NCBI GenBank assembly: GCA_903857685.1
Contig: CAIOFO010000148.1
Span: forward strand, 43,305 to 107,304
Reading direction: 5' to 3'
Length of the DNA: 64,000 nucleotides
Source of the DNA: an uncultured Alphaproteobacteria bacterium
Lineage (GTDB): Bacteria; Pseudomonadota; Alphaproteobacteria; Micropepsales; Micropepsaceae
Shown: positions 24,431 through 32,303 of the stretch, piece after piece
How positions within the stretch are numbered: the stretch's first letter is position 1
Layout: the number at the start of each line of letters is the position of its first letter
Program-made: the position numbers and the translations under genes
Notes under the pieces: model-generated
Databases searched by the model: none
The model's input: the letters and a program-made list of their open reading frames with translations, nothing else
What the model was told of the DNA's origin: nothing

Positions 24431-25777
24431 TCAAGCCTTCCCCAACCTCCAGTTTCCCGCGCGCCGGTCATAGCCGGCGACCAGCGCCGCCAGCAAACAG
24501 ATGCTGCCGCCGATGGCGACGGAGACGCCGATGCCGGCATGCTCGGCGATCCAGCCCAGGGTCAGCGAACCCCAGGGCATCATGCCCAGGAAACTCATGG
24601 CGTAGATCGCCACCACCCGGCCGCGCATCTCGTCGCGCGACAGAAGCTGGATGATGGAATTGGTCGAGCCGCCCAGCAGCATCAGGCTGAAGGCGCTGGG
24701 CATCAGGAGCAGGAAGGACAGCCAGTAGATATGCGACTGGGAAAAGGCGATCAGGAACAGGCCGAAGCTGAACGCCGCAACCACCGGGGTGGCCAGCAAA
24801 TGCCGGTCCGGCACCCGCGCCAGGGCATAGGCGCCCATCAAGGCCCCTGCCCCCACCGCGCCGTATAAAAAGCCCAACCCTTCGCTGCCCTGGTGCAGCA
24901 CATCGCGGGCGAAGGCGGGCAGCAGCGGGATGTAGGAGGCGCCGAAAGCCGAGCAGAATGCGATCAGGAACATGGAGAGGCGCAGTTCGCGCGTGCTCCA
25001 GACATAGGCAAAGCCCTGGGCGATGGCCCTCAGCGGATCGGCGTGGCGGCGCAGCGGCTGGGGCTTGAACAGCATCATGGTCAGACAAGTGATCACTGCC
25101 AGGTAGGACAGCGCGTCCAGCGAAAAGCAGATGCCGATGCCGACCAGGGCGATCAGGATGCCCGCCATGGGTGGACCGATCACCCGCGCCAAGTTGAACA
25201 TCATGGAATTGAGCGAGATGGCGTGGCGCAGATCCTCGCGCCCCACCATCTGGAACGTCATGGCTTGGCGGATCGGCACATCGAAGGCGTTTACGAAGCC
25301 CTGAAACAGCGCCAGGCAAACCACCATCCAGACCTGGATGAGATGAGTCAGGGTCAATATCGCCAGCGCCGCGGATTCGGCACAGGCCAGCGACTGGGTG
25401 AGCAGCAGCATGCGGCGGCGATCGAAGCGGTCGGCGATCATGCCGCCAAAGGCCGAGAAGAAGAACACCGGCACCTGGCCGGCGAAACTCACCACCCCCA
25501 GCATCAGCGGCGAATGGGTCAGGCTGTAGACCAGATAGCCCTGGGTGACATTGGTGATCCAGGTGCCCATCAGCGAGATCAACTGGCCGGTAAAGAACAG
25601 CCGGTAATTGCGGTGCCGAAAGACGCGCAGGAAGGCCAGGGCGCTGCGGTCCTCCGCCGCTTCGGCGGGCAGGATTTCGGGCGGCGGCACCTCCACCGGC
25701 TGGGGCTGGGGCGTCAGTTCCAAATCTTCGGGGAGGACGGTCTCCACGGCGCGGTTGGGGCTGGATTCGGCGCTCAT
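24431..25777 (-). CDS. MFS transporter (DHA3/EntS-like)
   Basis: This 448-residue protein has a proline- and glutamate-rich cytosolic N-terminus (about 1-45) and twelve predicted TM helices. It shows FRHRNYRLFFTGQLISLMG at the start of TM1 and GMIADRFDRRRMLL as the A-like motif of loop 2-3, features of the EntS/DHA3 exporter group. The substrate is unknown. ATG 25777 follows GGGAGC; a longer frame to 25810 exists but lacks a ribosome binding site. The gene ends right at the tmRNA 3' end. Confidence 0.85.
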   Translation of the reverse strand: MSAESSPNRAVETVLPEDLELTPQPQPVEVPPPEILPAEAAEDRSALAFLRVFRHRNYRLFFTGQLISLMGTWITNVTQGYLVYSLTHSPLMLGVVSFAGQVPVFFFSAFGGMIADRFDRRRMLLLTQSLACAESAALAILTLTHLIQVWMVVCLALFQGFVNAFDVPIRQAMTFQMVGREDLRHAISLNSMMFNLARVIGPPMAGILIALVGIGICFSLDALSYLAVITCLTMMLFKPQPLRRHADPLRAIAQGFAYVWSTRELRLSMFLIAFCSAFGASYIPLLPAFARDVLHQGSEGLGFLYGAVGAGALMGAYALARVPDRHLLATPVVAAFSFGLFLIAFSQSHIYWLSFLLLMPSAFSLMLLGGSTNSIIQLLSRDEMRGRVVAIYAMSFLGMMPWGSLTLGWIAEHAGIGVSVAIGGSICLLAALVAGYDRRAGNWRLGKA

Positions 25778-25849
25778 TTGCTCCCGGCATATAGGCTGCG
25801 CCGGGCGCACTCAAGCCGCAAATTTTCAATGTTTGCGGCAATAATCCGT

Positions 25850-28039
25850 CTATTGAGCGATCCTTATGGATATGTCGCCGCGCTGGGCCATGATCGCCAC
25901 TTCGGTGCCGGCGCCGTTGCGGCGAAGGCGCAGATCGGCGCAGGCGCTGTCCAGCTGCAGGTTGCCGATGCGGATTTCCTCCAGGAAGCGCGGCAGCACC
26001 GGATTGTGAAAGCGCACTTCGCGGCGCTGGTGGTCGCAGACGATGCCGAGGCAGGCTTCCAGCAGCGCGAAAGGCACCGCGCTGGCCCAGGCCTGGGGCG
26101 CGCAGGCGACGGGATAAAGCGTCGGTGCGGTGCCCCGGCGGCGGCCAAAGCCGCAGAACAGTTCGGGAAAGCGCATCAGGTCCATATGGCTGGCGGCGTC
26201 GAACATGCCGGTGAAGATGGCGCCGGCGCCGCGCTTCAAGCCGTAGCGCGCCAGGCCCAGCGCGATCAGGGCATTGTCATGCGGCCAGACCGAACCATTG
26301 TGGTAGGACATGGGATTGTAGCGCGAACAATCGCTGGCCACGGTGCGCACGCCCCAGCCGGAAAACATTTCCGGCGCCATCAGCGATTCCGCCACGCGCA
26401 CCGCGCGCTCCTGGGAAGCGATGCCGCAGAACAGCACCTGGCCGGCATTGGAGGAGCGCACCCGGCAGGGATTCTTGTCGCCGTCGAGCGCGATGGCATA
26501 GGTGCCGATCTCGGGGCACCAGAATTTCTCTTCAAAGCGCTGGCGCAGCCGTTCGGCCGCGTCGGAAAGCGCATCCGCCTGGGCATGATCGCCCAGCATG
26601 CGCGCCAGCACCGAGGCCCCCTGCTTGGCGGCATAGACATAGCCCTGCACTTCGCACAGCGCGATGGCGCCGGGCGCCAGGCGGCCATCGGCATGGAAGA
26701 TGGAATCCTGGCTGTCCTTCCAGCCCTGGTTGCTGAGCCCGTTCTCGCTTTGCCGGTAATATTCGACAAAGCCGTCGCCGTCGCGGTCGCCATATTTGTC
26801 GATCCAGGCCAGCGCCGCCTGAATGTTGGGCCACAGGGCGCGGATGGTTTCCTGGTCGCCGGTGCGGGCGAAATAGCGCGCCGCCAGCAGCACGAACAAG
26901 GGCGTGGCGTCGATGCTGCCATAATAGCGGCCGAACGGCACTTCCCCCAGGATCGCCATTTCGCAGTTGCGCATCTCATGAATGATTTTGCCCGGCTGCG
27001 CATCGGCGGCGTCATCCATTTTCGTCGCCTGGGTAACCGCGAGAAATTGCAGCACGCCGCGCGCCAGCGAGGGGTCCAGCCACAGCATCTCCAAAGCCGT
27101 GATGATGCCGTCGCGGCCGAAGGGCGTGGAGAACCAGGGCGTGCCGGCATAGGGATAAGGGCCCTGCCTGGTTTCCGTGATCAGCATGGAGAGGTCGGCG
27201 CCCGCCCGGTGCAGCATGCGGTTGGCCAGGGCATTGCTGCTGGTGACGCTGCCGCCAAGGCTGGCGGCGCGCTGGGCGGCGCGCCGCGCGGCGCGATAGG
27301 GCTGGGAAAAAGGCACATGCGCGGCTTCGCCATCGGTACAGCAAACGGTCATCACCAGCGCGGCGCGTCCGTCCGGCGGAAGATCGAGGGCGAAGATCGC
27401 TTCGCTTTCCGAGAGCCGGGCGGGCGGCGGCTGGAAACAGATTTCGGTGCGCCGTTCCCGCCCATCCAGGCCCTGGTAGCGGAACAGCACGGTGTGATCG
27501 TCCTTGCGCAACGTCGTCATGGTGCCGCGGCGCGGCCGCTGCATGCCGCGCACCTCGAACAAATCGGCGAAATCGGCGGCGAAGCTGAGGGAGAGAAAGC
27601 ATTTCTGCGGTTCGGGACCGAAATTGTGCACGGCGATGCGCTCATGGCAGGTGCCGTCCCAGAGAAATTTCGAGCGCCGCACATGCAGAGTCTCGCGCGG
27701 CAGCACAACCTTGCCGCCCTGATAGATGTCGGGATTGGAGAGGTCCACGATCAGGACGACATTGTCATTTTCCACCGCCGAGGACAGCAGCAGCGGCCGC
27801 TGGCCGTCAATCAGCAACTGGACGCCGGAAAGATAGCGCGTGTCGTTGTGAAACATGCCGCCGGGGGTCATGCCGGGCTCGACCACATCGCCCAGCATGT
27901 CGAACAGGGCGAAGGTATCGCCCTGTTTCAAGGTGCGCGGCCAGCGCTCCTGAATCGATTCCGTCGCCTGGATATAAAATGACGAGGTTTCGTCGGAAGC
28001 CTGCACAGGCGGCGTTTGCGGGAGGGTCTTTGCCTCCAT
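25850..28039 (-). CDS. Glycogen debranching enzyme-like protein (amylo-alpha-1,6-glucosidase)
   Basis: The 729 residues carry an N-terminal GDE_N_bis-type domain (FALFDMLGDVVEPGMTPGGM, then FHNDTRYLSGVQLLIDGQRP) and a C-terminal (alpha/alpha)6-barrel. The barrel has PWFSTPFGRDGIITALEMLW, YGDRDGDGFVEYYRQSENGL and YHNGSVWPHDNALIALGLAR, as in the GH15/GH63-like amylo-glucosidase group. It probably removes alpha-1,6 branches of glycogen-like glucans or acts on related glycosides. It is followed on the same strand (24 nt upstream of its start) by a GT4 glycosyltransferase gene, so the two form a pair. Confidence 0.9.
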   Translation of the reverse strand: MEAKTLPQTPPVQASDETSSFYIQATESIQERWPRTLKQGDTFALFDMLGDVVEPGMTPGGMFHNDTRYLSGVQLLIDGQRPLLLSSAVENDNVVLIVDLSNPDIYQGGKVVLPRETLHVRRSKFLWDGTCHERIAVHNFGPEPQKCFLSLSFAADFADLFEVRGMQRPRRGTMTTLRKDDHTVLFRYQGLDGRERRTEICFQPPPARLSESEAIFALDLPPDGRAALVMTVCCTDGEAAHVPFSQPYRAARRAAQRAASLGGSVTSSNALANRMLHRAGADLSMLITETRQGPYPYAGTPWFSTPFGRDGIITALEMLWLDPSLARGVLQFLAVTQATKMDDAADAQPGKIIHEMRNCEMAILGEVPFGRYYGSIDATPLFVLLAARYFARTGDQETIRALWPNIQAALAWIDKYGDRDGDGFVEYYRQSENGLSNQGWKDSQDSIFHADGRLAPGAIALCEVQGYVYAAKQGASVLARMLGDHAQADALSDAAERLRQRFEEKFWCPEIGTYAIALDGDKNPCRVRSSNAGQVLFCGIASQERAVRVAESLMAPEMFSGWGVRTVASDCSRYNPMSYHNGSVWPHDNALIALGLARYGLKRGAGAIFTGMFDAASHMDLMRFPELFCGFGRRRGTAPTLYPVACAPQAWASAVPFALLEACLGIVCDHQRREVRFHNPVLPRFLEEIRIGNLQLDSACADLRLRRNGAGTEVAIMAQRGDISIRIAQ

Positions 28040-28063
28040 TATCTATTGGTCCGGTTTAAAATT

Positions 28064-29116
28064 TCAGGCGGCCCGGATGGCGACGGGTTTTGCCCTGTCC
28101 GCCAATTGGCCATAAATCTTGAGATAATCACGCGCCATCGCGCGCGCGCTGAAGCGCTTTTCAAAGCGGGCGCGGATCGCGGGACGTTGAAGTTCATCCA
28201 GGCGGCCCACCGCAGCAGCGGCGGCGGCGATGTCCTTGACGACAAATCCGGTCACGCCGTCTTCCATGATCTCGGGCACCGAGCCGCACCGGAAGGCGAC
28301 AACGGGCGTGCCGCAGGCCAACGATTCAATCATCACCAAGCCGAACGGCTCGGGCCAGCTGATGGGGAACAGCAGGGCCAGGGCATTGCCGAGAAATTCC
28401 TGCTTCTGGCCGTCATTGATCTCGCCGATGAATTCGACATGCGGGCTGTTTTCGATCAGGGGCTTCACCACCGTGTCGAAATAGACCTGGTCCACCGGAT
28501 CCACCTTGGCGGCCATCTTGAGTTTCATGCCGGCCCTGCGCGCAATCTCGATCGCTTCCACCGGTCCCTTGTCGGCGCAGATGCGGCCGAGAAAGGCCAG
28601 GTAGCCGCCCTCGCCGCTGCCCTGGTGATACTGCGCCTCAGGCAGGCCATGATAGACCGTGCCCCGCCAGTTGACCGGCGGCACCGGCAGGCGCTGATGA
28701 TCGGAAATCGAAACCAGCGGCATGTGCGGGAAGGCGCGGTAGATATCGGGCAGCTCGGGCAAGTCCTGGCGGCCATGCAGGGTAGTCAGGGTCTTGTGCG
28801 CCATGTTGCGGAAGATCGGATAATGGAAAAAGTCGATGTGGAAATGCAGCACATCGAACTCGTCCATCCGGGCCGCCACCTGATCCAGCATGATGATGTT
28901 GTAGGGCAGTGAATTGTGGATGCCTTCCAGGCGCAGGGCGCGCGGCACGACGGCGGCAAGCTCGGCCCGGGTCTGCGAATCGCCGCTGGCGAACAAGGTC
29001 ACGTCATGACCCTGGCGCACCAGTTCCTCGGTCAGCCAGGACACCACGCGTTCGGTGCCGCCATAAAGGCGGGGCGGCACACTTTCGACCAGGGGCGCGA
29101 TTTGAGCGATTTTCAA
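28064..29116 (-). CDS. Family 4 glycosyltransferase
   Basis: This 350-residue GT-B enzyme begins KIAQIAPLVESVPPRLYGG and has the acceptor-domain loop GGTERV. The C-terminal half has YLAFLGRICADKGPVEAIEI (donor-binding) and PISWPEPFGLVMIESLACGT, with the E-x7-E motif of GT4 retaining transferases. The frame opens at 29194; I favour TTG 29116 because family members start at KIAQI, though GTG 29146 is possible. Genes of this type often sit beside the debranching-type enzyme seen here. Substrate is unknown. Confidence 0.88.
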   Translation of the reverse strand: MKIAQIAPLVESVPPRLYGGTERVVSWLTEELVRQGHDVTLFASGDSQTRAELAAVVPRALRLEGIHNSLPYNIIMLDQVAARMDEFDVLHFHIDFFHYPIFRNMAHKTLTTLHGRQDLPELPDIYRAFPHMPLVSISDHQRLPVPPVNWRGTVYHGLPEAQYHQGSGEGGYLAFLGRICADKGPVEAIEIARRAGMKLKMAAKVDPVDQVYFDTVVKPLIENSPHVEFIGEINDGQKQEFLGNALALLFPISWPEPFGLVMIESLACGTPVVAFRCGSVPEIMEDGVTGFVVKDIAAAAAAVGRLDELQRPAIRARFEKRFSARAMARDYLKIYGQLADRAKPVAIRAA

Positions 29117-29272
29117 GGGGCTGGCCTTTTTTGGTGTCCTGTTCACAACGGCCCGATATGGCTGCGGTTCCGGCAAATTGCGGCACTGCGTCAAAAATAG
29201 GCGCTTCCACCCCTCACATCGGGCCGGGGCGCGATTGACTCCTTATCGGCGGCGCATAGTCTGCAAAATTCC

Positions 29273-29770
29273 ATGGCAAAAGACTTTATCGGCTACCAGG
29301 CTTTGACGGATTCCGCGCTGCGCGGCGTGGTCCGTGACGCACTGCGGCGCATTGAAAAGTCGGGGCTGATCGGGGCGCATCATTTTTACCTCACCTTCAA
29401 GACCCACTTCGAAGGCGTCGACATTCCCGATTTCCTGAAAGAGCAGTATCCCGACGAGATGACCATCATCATCCAGCACCAATATTGGGCGCTGAAGGTG
29501 AAGGACGATTATTTCGAGGTGACGCTGACCTTCAAGAAGCTGCCGGCGCCGCTGCACATTCCCTTCAATGCCCTGACCGCCTTTTTCGACCCCGGGGTGC
29601 AGTTCGGCCTGCAATTCCGCAGCGAAGGCGAGGCGGGCAAGACCGGCCCGATGATGGTGCCGCCTTCCGAGCCGGTGGGCGAGCCCACCCCCCAGCCCGA
29701 ACCGACGGCGGAAAAGCCCGCGCCCGCGCCCGGCGAAGTCGTCAGCCTCGATTCCTTCCGCAAAAAATAG
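29273..29770 (+). CDS. sspB: SspB-family ClpXP adaptor (alpha type)
   Basis: The 165 residues match the alphaproteobacterial SspB group. The start (FIGYQALTDSALRGVVRDAL) and the core (HHFYLTFKTHFEGVDIPDFL, then PDEMTIIIQHQYWALKV) form the Sm-like SspB fold. The tail is Pro/Glu-rich (PVGEPTPQPEPTAEKPAPAP) and ends VVSLDSFRKK, likely the ClpX-binding segment. SspB tethers ssrA-tagged substrates to ClpXP. ssrA is in the same window about 5 kb away. It is immediately upstream (6 nt) of the fumC frame. Confidence 0.9.
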   Translation: MAKDFIGYQALTDSALRGVVRDALRRIEKSGLIGAHHFYLTFKTHFEGVDIPDFLKEQYPDEMTIIIQHQYWALKVKDDYFEVTLTFKKLPAPLHIPFNALTAFFDPGVQFGLQFRSEGEAGKTGPMMVPPSEPVGEPTPQPEPTAEKPAPAPGEVVSLDSFRKK

Positions 29771-29776
29771 AGCGTC

Positions 29777-31165
29777 ATGACCACCCGCACCGAGACCGAT
29801 ACCTTCGGACCCATCGAAGTCGCTTCCGACCGCTATTGGGGCGCCCAGGCCCAGCGATCCCTTGGCAACTTCAAGATCGGCTGGGAGAAACAGCCTCTGC
29901 CCATCGTGAGGGCGCTGGGCATCGTATAGCGCGCCGCCGCCGAATCCAACTTGGCGCTGGGCGGGCTGGACAAGACGATCGGCCAGACCATTGTCGCCGC
30001 CGCCCAGGAAGTGATTGACGGCAAGCTGGACGTCCATTTCCCGCTGGTGGTTTGGCAGACCGGCTCGGGCACCCAGTCCAACATGAACGCCAATGAGGTG
30101 ATCTCAAACCGCGCCATCGAGATGCTGGGCGGGGTGATGGGCAGCAAGAAGCCCGTCCATCCCAACGATCACGTCAATATGAGCCAGTCGTCCAACGACA
30201 CCTATCCCACCGCGATGCATGTCGCCTGCGCCGAGGAGATTGAAAAACGTCTGCTGCCGGCCCTGAAGCATCTGCTGGCGGCGCTGTCGGCCAAGGTCAC
30301 GGCCTGGAAGGACATCATCAAGATCGGCCGCACCCATACCCAGGACGCCACTCCGATCACATTGGGCCAGGAATTTTCCGGCTATGCCCAACAGATAACC
30401 AACGGCATCGAGCGCATCGAGCAGACCATGCCCAAGCTGATGCAGCTGGCGCAGGGCGGCACCGCGGTGGGCACCGGCCTCAATGCCCCCATCGGTTTCG
30501 ACAAGATGGTGGCGGAGCGCATCGCCGCCATCACCGGCATGGCTTTCACCACCGCGCCCAACAAGTTCGAGGCCCTGGCCGCCCATGACGCCATGGTGTT
30601 CAGCCATGGCGCCATCAACACGGTGGCCGCCAGCCTGTTCAAGATCGCCAACGACATCCGGCTGCTGGGTTCGGGGCCGCGCTCGGGCCTGGGCGAATTG
30701 TCGTTGCCGGAAAATGAGCCCGGCTCCTCCATCATGCCGGGCAAGGTCAATCCCACCCAATGCGAAGCCATGACCCAGGTCTGCGTGCAGATCTTCGGCA
30801 ACAATGCGGCGCTGACCTTTGCCGACAGCCAGGGGCATTTCGAGCTCAACGTCTATAATCCGGTGATGGCCTATAACTTCCTGCAAAGCGTGCGGCTGAT
30901 GGCCGATGCGGCGGTGAGCTTCACCGACAATTGCGTGGTGGGAATCGAGCCCAGGCTGGACAATATCAAGGCGGGGCTGAACCGCTCGCTGATGCTGGTG
31001 ACGGCGCTGGCGCCCAAGATCGGTTATGACAATGCCGCCAAGATCGCCAAGACCGCGCACAAGAACGGCACGACGTTGCGCGAGGAAGCGGTGGGCGGCG
31101 GTTATGTCACCGAGGCAGAATTCGACGCCATTGTGCGGCCCGAAGACATGATCGCGCCCAAATAG
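29777..31165 (+). pseudogene. fumC: Fumarate hydratase class II, interrupted by an in-frame amber codon
   Basis: The frame from ATG 29777 ([20 protein letters not shown], then WGAQAQRSL) to 31165 would encode 462 residues, the normal FumC length. Codon 51, at 29927-29929, is TAG where homologues have Lys ([21 protein letters not shown]. coli has TKRAAAK). One base change AAG to TAG explains it. Everything else is intact, including [28 protein letters not shown], and the catalytic loop [19 protein letters not shown] is used as an ordinary stop elsewhere (cusA, sspB). So this is a recent nonsense mutation or a sequencing error. A start at internal TTG 29951 would lack the first 58 residues and is unlikely to be functional. 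Confidence 0.85.
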
Positions 31166-31167
31166 TC

Positions 31168-31377
31168 TTGCTCAAAAAACGCTCCTTTTCCCTGTCCGGC
31201 CATCGCACCTCGGTGGCGCTGGAGGAAGAATTCTGGGCGGTGCTGGACAATGAGGCGCAGGCCACCGGCCAGAGCCTGGCCGCCCTGGTCGCCCGCATCG
31301 ACCTGTCGCGGGGATCGCGCGCCCTGGCCAGCGCCCTGCGCCTGCATGCGCTTGCCGTGCAGCGCACGAATATCTAA
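31168..31377 (+). CDS. Ribbon-helix-helix domain protein
   Basis: This 69-residue protein matches the RHH_4-like family: RSFSLSGHRTSVALEEEFWA, then LDNEAQATGQSLAALVARID. It starts with TTG 2 nt after the fumC stop, so it is in the same transcript. The fold usually binds DNA as a dimer, but this group lies next to fumC and DUF4169 in many alphaproteobacteria and its role is unknown. Confidence 0.85.
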   Translation: MLKKRSFSLSGHRTSVALEEEFWAVLDNEAQATGQSLAALVARIDLSRGSRALASALRLHALAVQRTNI

Positions 31378-31455
31378 CCCCTCCCCCATAAGGCGAAGCC
31401 TTTGATGGGGGAGGTGCCCGTAGCAGCGCTTGCGATGCGAAGGGTGGAGGGGGTT
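31378..31455. repeat. Nested intergenic palindrome (REP-like)
   Basis: CCTCCCCCAT (31380-31389) pairs with ATGGGGGAGG (31405-31414). Between them lies AGGC-GAA-GCCT, a second perfect hairpin. A GC-rich segment and a GGTGGAGGGGG run follow. This looks like a short dispersed repeat rather than a plain terminator. It separates the RHH gene and the GST gene. Confidence 0.5.
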
Positions 31456-31465
31456 TAATGCGCGC

Positions 31466-32065
31466 ATGATCACGCTGTTCCACCGTCCCCGCACCCGGTC
31501 GCAGCGCTGCATCTTCCTGCTGGAGGAACTGGGCGCGCCCTATGAGATCCATGTGGTCTCGTCCTTCCGGCGGCCCGACGGCAGCGGCGAGGCTGATCCG
31601 GCCAATCCCCATCCCCATGGCAAGATACCGGCGCTGATGGATGATGGAACGCTGGTGTTTGAATCCGCCGCCATCGCGCTTTATCTCACCGACAAATTCC
31701 CCGAAAACGGCATCGGGCCGGTGGTGGGCGATGCCAGGCGCGCCGCCTATGTTTCCTGGCTGGCCTATTATGCCGGGGTGATGGAGCCGGCCTGGATGAG
31801 CGCTTTCATGAAATGGGACGTGCCGCGCGGCACGGCCGGCTGGGTCAAGACCGACGATGTGATGGCCTTCGTCATTGCCACCCTGGAGCGGGGTCCCTAT
31901 ATCCTGGGCGAGAAGTTCTCGGCCGTGGATATCCTGATCGGCACCACCTTCAAGATGTTCCTGGGCAGCCCGATGCTGGTCAAGACCGATTTGCTGGAAG
32001 CCTATGTCGAACGGGTGGTGTCGCGTCCCGCCTTCGCCCGCGCCCAGGAACGCGAAAATGGCTGA
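31466..32065 (+). CDS. Glutathione S-transferase
   Basis: This 199-residue protein has a thioredoxin-like N-terminal domain (MITLFHRPRTRSQRCIFLLE, cis-Pro loop NPHPHGKIPALMDDGT, then ESAAIALYL). The helical C-terminal domain ends FSAVDILIGTTFKMFL. It should conjugate glutathione; substrate is unknown. The start is ATG 31466. It lies between the RHH and DUF4169 genes, and its stop overlaps the DUF4169 start (ATGGCTGA). Confidence 0.9.
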   Translation: MITLFHRPRTRSQRCIFLLEELGAPYEIHVVSSFRRPDGSGEADPANPHPHGKIPALMDDGTLVFESAAIALYLTDKFPENGIGPVVGDARRAAYVSWLAYYAGVMEPAWMSAFMKWDVPRGTAGWVKTDDVMAFVIATLERGPYILGEKFSAVDILIGTTFKMFLGSPMLVKTDLLEAYVERVVSRPAFARAQERENG

Positions 32066-32240
32066 GCTGATCAACCTGCGCCGCGCCCGCAAGGCCAAGG
32101 GCAAAGCCGAGATGGCCAAGACGGCGCAAGCCAACCGCGCGCTTCATGGCACGCCCAAAGCTGCGAAAAAGCTGGCGAAAGCGCGGACCGAAAAGGCCGA
32201 ACAGGCCCTTAGCGGGCACAGGCTGGAACCGGATAAATAA
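32058..32240 (+). CDS. DUF4169 family protein
   Basis: This 60-residue protein is very basic and Lys/Ala-rich (MAELINLRRARKAKGKAEMA, then KTAQANRALHGTPKA). This is the pattern of DUF4169, a small family usually found beside fumC and RHH genes in alphaproteobacteria. Its role is unknown; nucleic-acid binding is possible given the charge. It overlaps the upstream GST gene by 8 nt. Confidence 0.8.
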   Translation: MAELINLRRARKAKGKAEMAKTAQANRALHGTPKAAKKLAKARTEKAEQALSGHRLEPDK

Positions 32241-32303
32241 GTGGGATTTCGGGAAGCGGCGTTCTATTATCGTTCCCATGTCCCCTGAATCGGTATTCAT
32301 CCC

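Noticed and set aside
24893..27982. Very long plus-strand frame (over 1000 codons) antisense to the MFS and debranching-enzyme genes
   Set aside because: It shadows two clear minus-strand genes, contains no known domain, is His/Arg/Gly-rich as expected from GC-rich antisense frames, and has no ribosome binding site.
29927..29929. Amber codon as pyrrolysine or reassigned sense codon
   Set aside because: TAG ends other genes here (cusA, sspB, the tiny membrane protein), so reassignment is not credible, and fumarase has no pyrrolysine use.
29951..31165. Separate start at internal TTG 29951 for fumC
   Set aside because: No Shine-Dalgarno is seen, and the product would lack conserved N-terminal residues. 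The interrupted single gene explains the region better.
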